Of a DNA stretch of 23,308 nt, positions 22,378 to 23,308 are shown piece by piece (the first letter of the stretch is position 1; each line of letters begins with the position of its first letter). Location of the stretch: assembly GCA_945906835.1 (NCBI GenBank), contig CAMDRL010000004.1, positions 1 to 23,308 of the forward strand, written 5' to 3'. Position numbers and translations under genes: made by a program. The stretch comes from Rickettsia typhi. Lineage in GTDB: Bacteria > Pseudomonadota > Alphaproteobacteria > Rickettsiales > UBA1997. The notes below the pieces were generated by a model, which searched no databases, was not told the origin of the DNA, and was given only the letters and a program-made list of their open reading frames with translations.

Positions 22378-23308
22378 ATGTCCAAGGCTTCTGGCTTTTC
22401 TCATATCTATGATATGATTAAAAATAATAATATTAAATTTGTCGATTTTCGTTTTTCTGATTATAATGGAAAATGGCTTCACATCAGCCACTGTTATGAT
22501 GCAGTTGGTGATGAAGAATTTACAAATGGTGTTTCTTTTGACGGATCTTCAGTGCCAGCTTGGAAAGAAATTAATGAATCAGATATGATTCTAATGCCAA
22601 GAGTTGAAACTGCTTTTATTGATCCATTTGCAACAATTCCAACTTTGGCAATTATCTGCGATGTGATTGAGCCAACAACTGGCAAAGGTTATGATAGAGA
22701 TCCAAGAAATACTGCTAAAAAAGCTGAAAAATATTTACAAGAAAGTGGTATTGGTGATGTAGCTTATTTCGGTCCAGAACCAGAGTTTTTTGTATTTGAT
22801 GATGTGCGTTTTCAAAATAAACCACATGGTAGTTTTTATGAAGTTGATTCTGAAGAAGATCCTCGCAATAGCGCCAAAGTTACTGAAGGTGGAAATTTAG
22901 GTCGCAGATCTCAAATTAAAGGCGCTTATTTTGATTCAACTCCACTTGATTCTGGTCAAGATATCAGGTCTGAAATGATTGAAACTTTGCGTGAAGTTAA
23001 TATAGTTCCTCTTTTACATCATCACGAAGTTGCTAATTCTCAATTTGAACTTGGCTTCAAATATAGCACTTTGATGGACACTGCAGATAATGTGCAAAAA
23101 TTCAAATATGTAATTCACAATGTTTGCCAAGCTTACGGCAAAACTGCAACTTTCATGCCAAAGCCAATCTTTGGTGACAATGGTTCTGGAATGCATGTAC
23201 ATCAATCAATTTGGAAAGATGGTCAAAATTTATTCATGGGTAAAGAACATGCTAATCTTTCAGAATTAGCGCTTTATTACATTGGTGGAATCATTAAACA
23301 TGCTAAGG
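22378..23308 (+). CDS. glnA: Glutamine synthetase type I (3' end beyond window)
   Basis: Glutamine synthetase joins ammonia and glutamate using ATP. The frame opens at ATG 22378 and remains open to the window edge for 310 codons, about two thirds of the family length. Visible blocks are NGVSFDGSSVPAWKEI (the beta-grasp region), YFGPEPEFFVFD with metal-binding glutamates, PLLHHHEVANSQFELGFKYS, and FGDNGSGMHVHQSIW, which carries the glutamate- and ATP-binding residues. These match bacterial GSI of the proteobacterial type. Many reduced intracellular Rickettsiales lack glnA, so its presence suggests a less reduced metabolism. No NtrC-type or sigma-54 site could be recognised in the 139-bp spacer upstream, and no Shine-Dalgarno is evident. 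The adenylylation site lies beyond the window. Confidence 0.96.
   Translation, partial: MSKASGFSHIYDMIKNNNIKFVDFRFSDYNGKWLHISHCYDAVGDEEFTNGVSFDGSSVPAWKEINESDMILMPRVETAFIDPFATIPTLAIICDVIEPTTGKGYDRDPRNTAKKAEKYLQESGIGDVAYFGPEPEFFVFDDVRFQNKPHGSFYEVDSEEDPRNSAKVTEGGNLGRRSQIKGAYFDSTPLDSGQDIRSEMIETLREVNIVPLLHHHEVANSQFELGFKYSTLMDTADNVQKFKYVIHNVCQAYGKTATFMPKPIFGDNGSGMHVHQSIWKDGQNLFMGKEHANLSELALYYIGGIIKHAK

Noticed and set aside
1..23308. CRISPR array, prophage or autonomous transposon
   Set aside because: No regularly spaced direct repeats, no cas, integrase, transposase or phage structural genes were seen.

Overview
This AT-rich chromosomal window most likely comes from an alphaproteobacterium of the Rickettsiales or a close relative, probably host-associated. 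The markers are a VirB8-VirB9 pair standing alone, as in the dispersed rvh type IV secretion islets; a membrane retropepsin-like protease of the kind described in Rickettsia (APRc); a propionyl-CoA carboxylase alpha subunit; CcmB; and a compact, low-GC layout with many overlapping genes. The placement is inferred from gene content only.

Layout. Positions 1-5033 (- strand) hold lon, a zeta-toxin-like kinase, a small partner gene and yidC, packed as one probable operon; yidC runs off the left edge. rmuC (+) meets rodA (-) tail to tail. After a 146-bp divergent spacer with a perfect hairpin come virB8 and virB9 (+). Positions 9390-12825 (- strand) hold parA, parB, hisC and a retropepsin-like protease, again tightly packed. 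Two parS-like sites flank parA. A roughly 177-bp palindromic element fills the spacer between parA and the next operon. Positions 13134-15882 (- strand) are the ubiA-nadD-tatD-tadA operon; the 5' end of ubiA carries a run of inverted repeats read in frame. pccA (+) follows. Then a thiE/tenI-like gene, manC and ccmB (- strand) form an operon whose first start codon overlaps, in one CATG, that of the divergent yggS gene (+). The right end holds tRNA-Arg(TCT), a secreted TPR-containing protein and the 5' two thirds of glnA.

How the genes work together. Most are housekeeping: membrane protein insertion (YidC), proteolysis (Lon), cell shape (RodA), chromosome segregation (ParAB/parS), tRNA editing (TadA), NAD and ubiquinone synthesis (NadD, UbiA), propionyl-CoA use (PccA), cytochrome c maturation (CcmB), GDP-mannose supply (ManC), PLP homeostasis (YggS) and nitrogen assimilation (GlnA). 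The accessory signals are the zeta-like module co-transcribed with lon, the two palindromic elements (one intergenic, one inside ubiA), and the secreted protein with repeated Y-I-N-G/N motifs. No CRISPR array, transposase or phage gene is visible.
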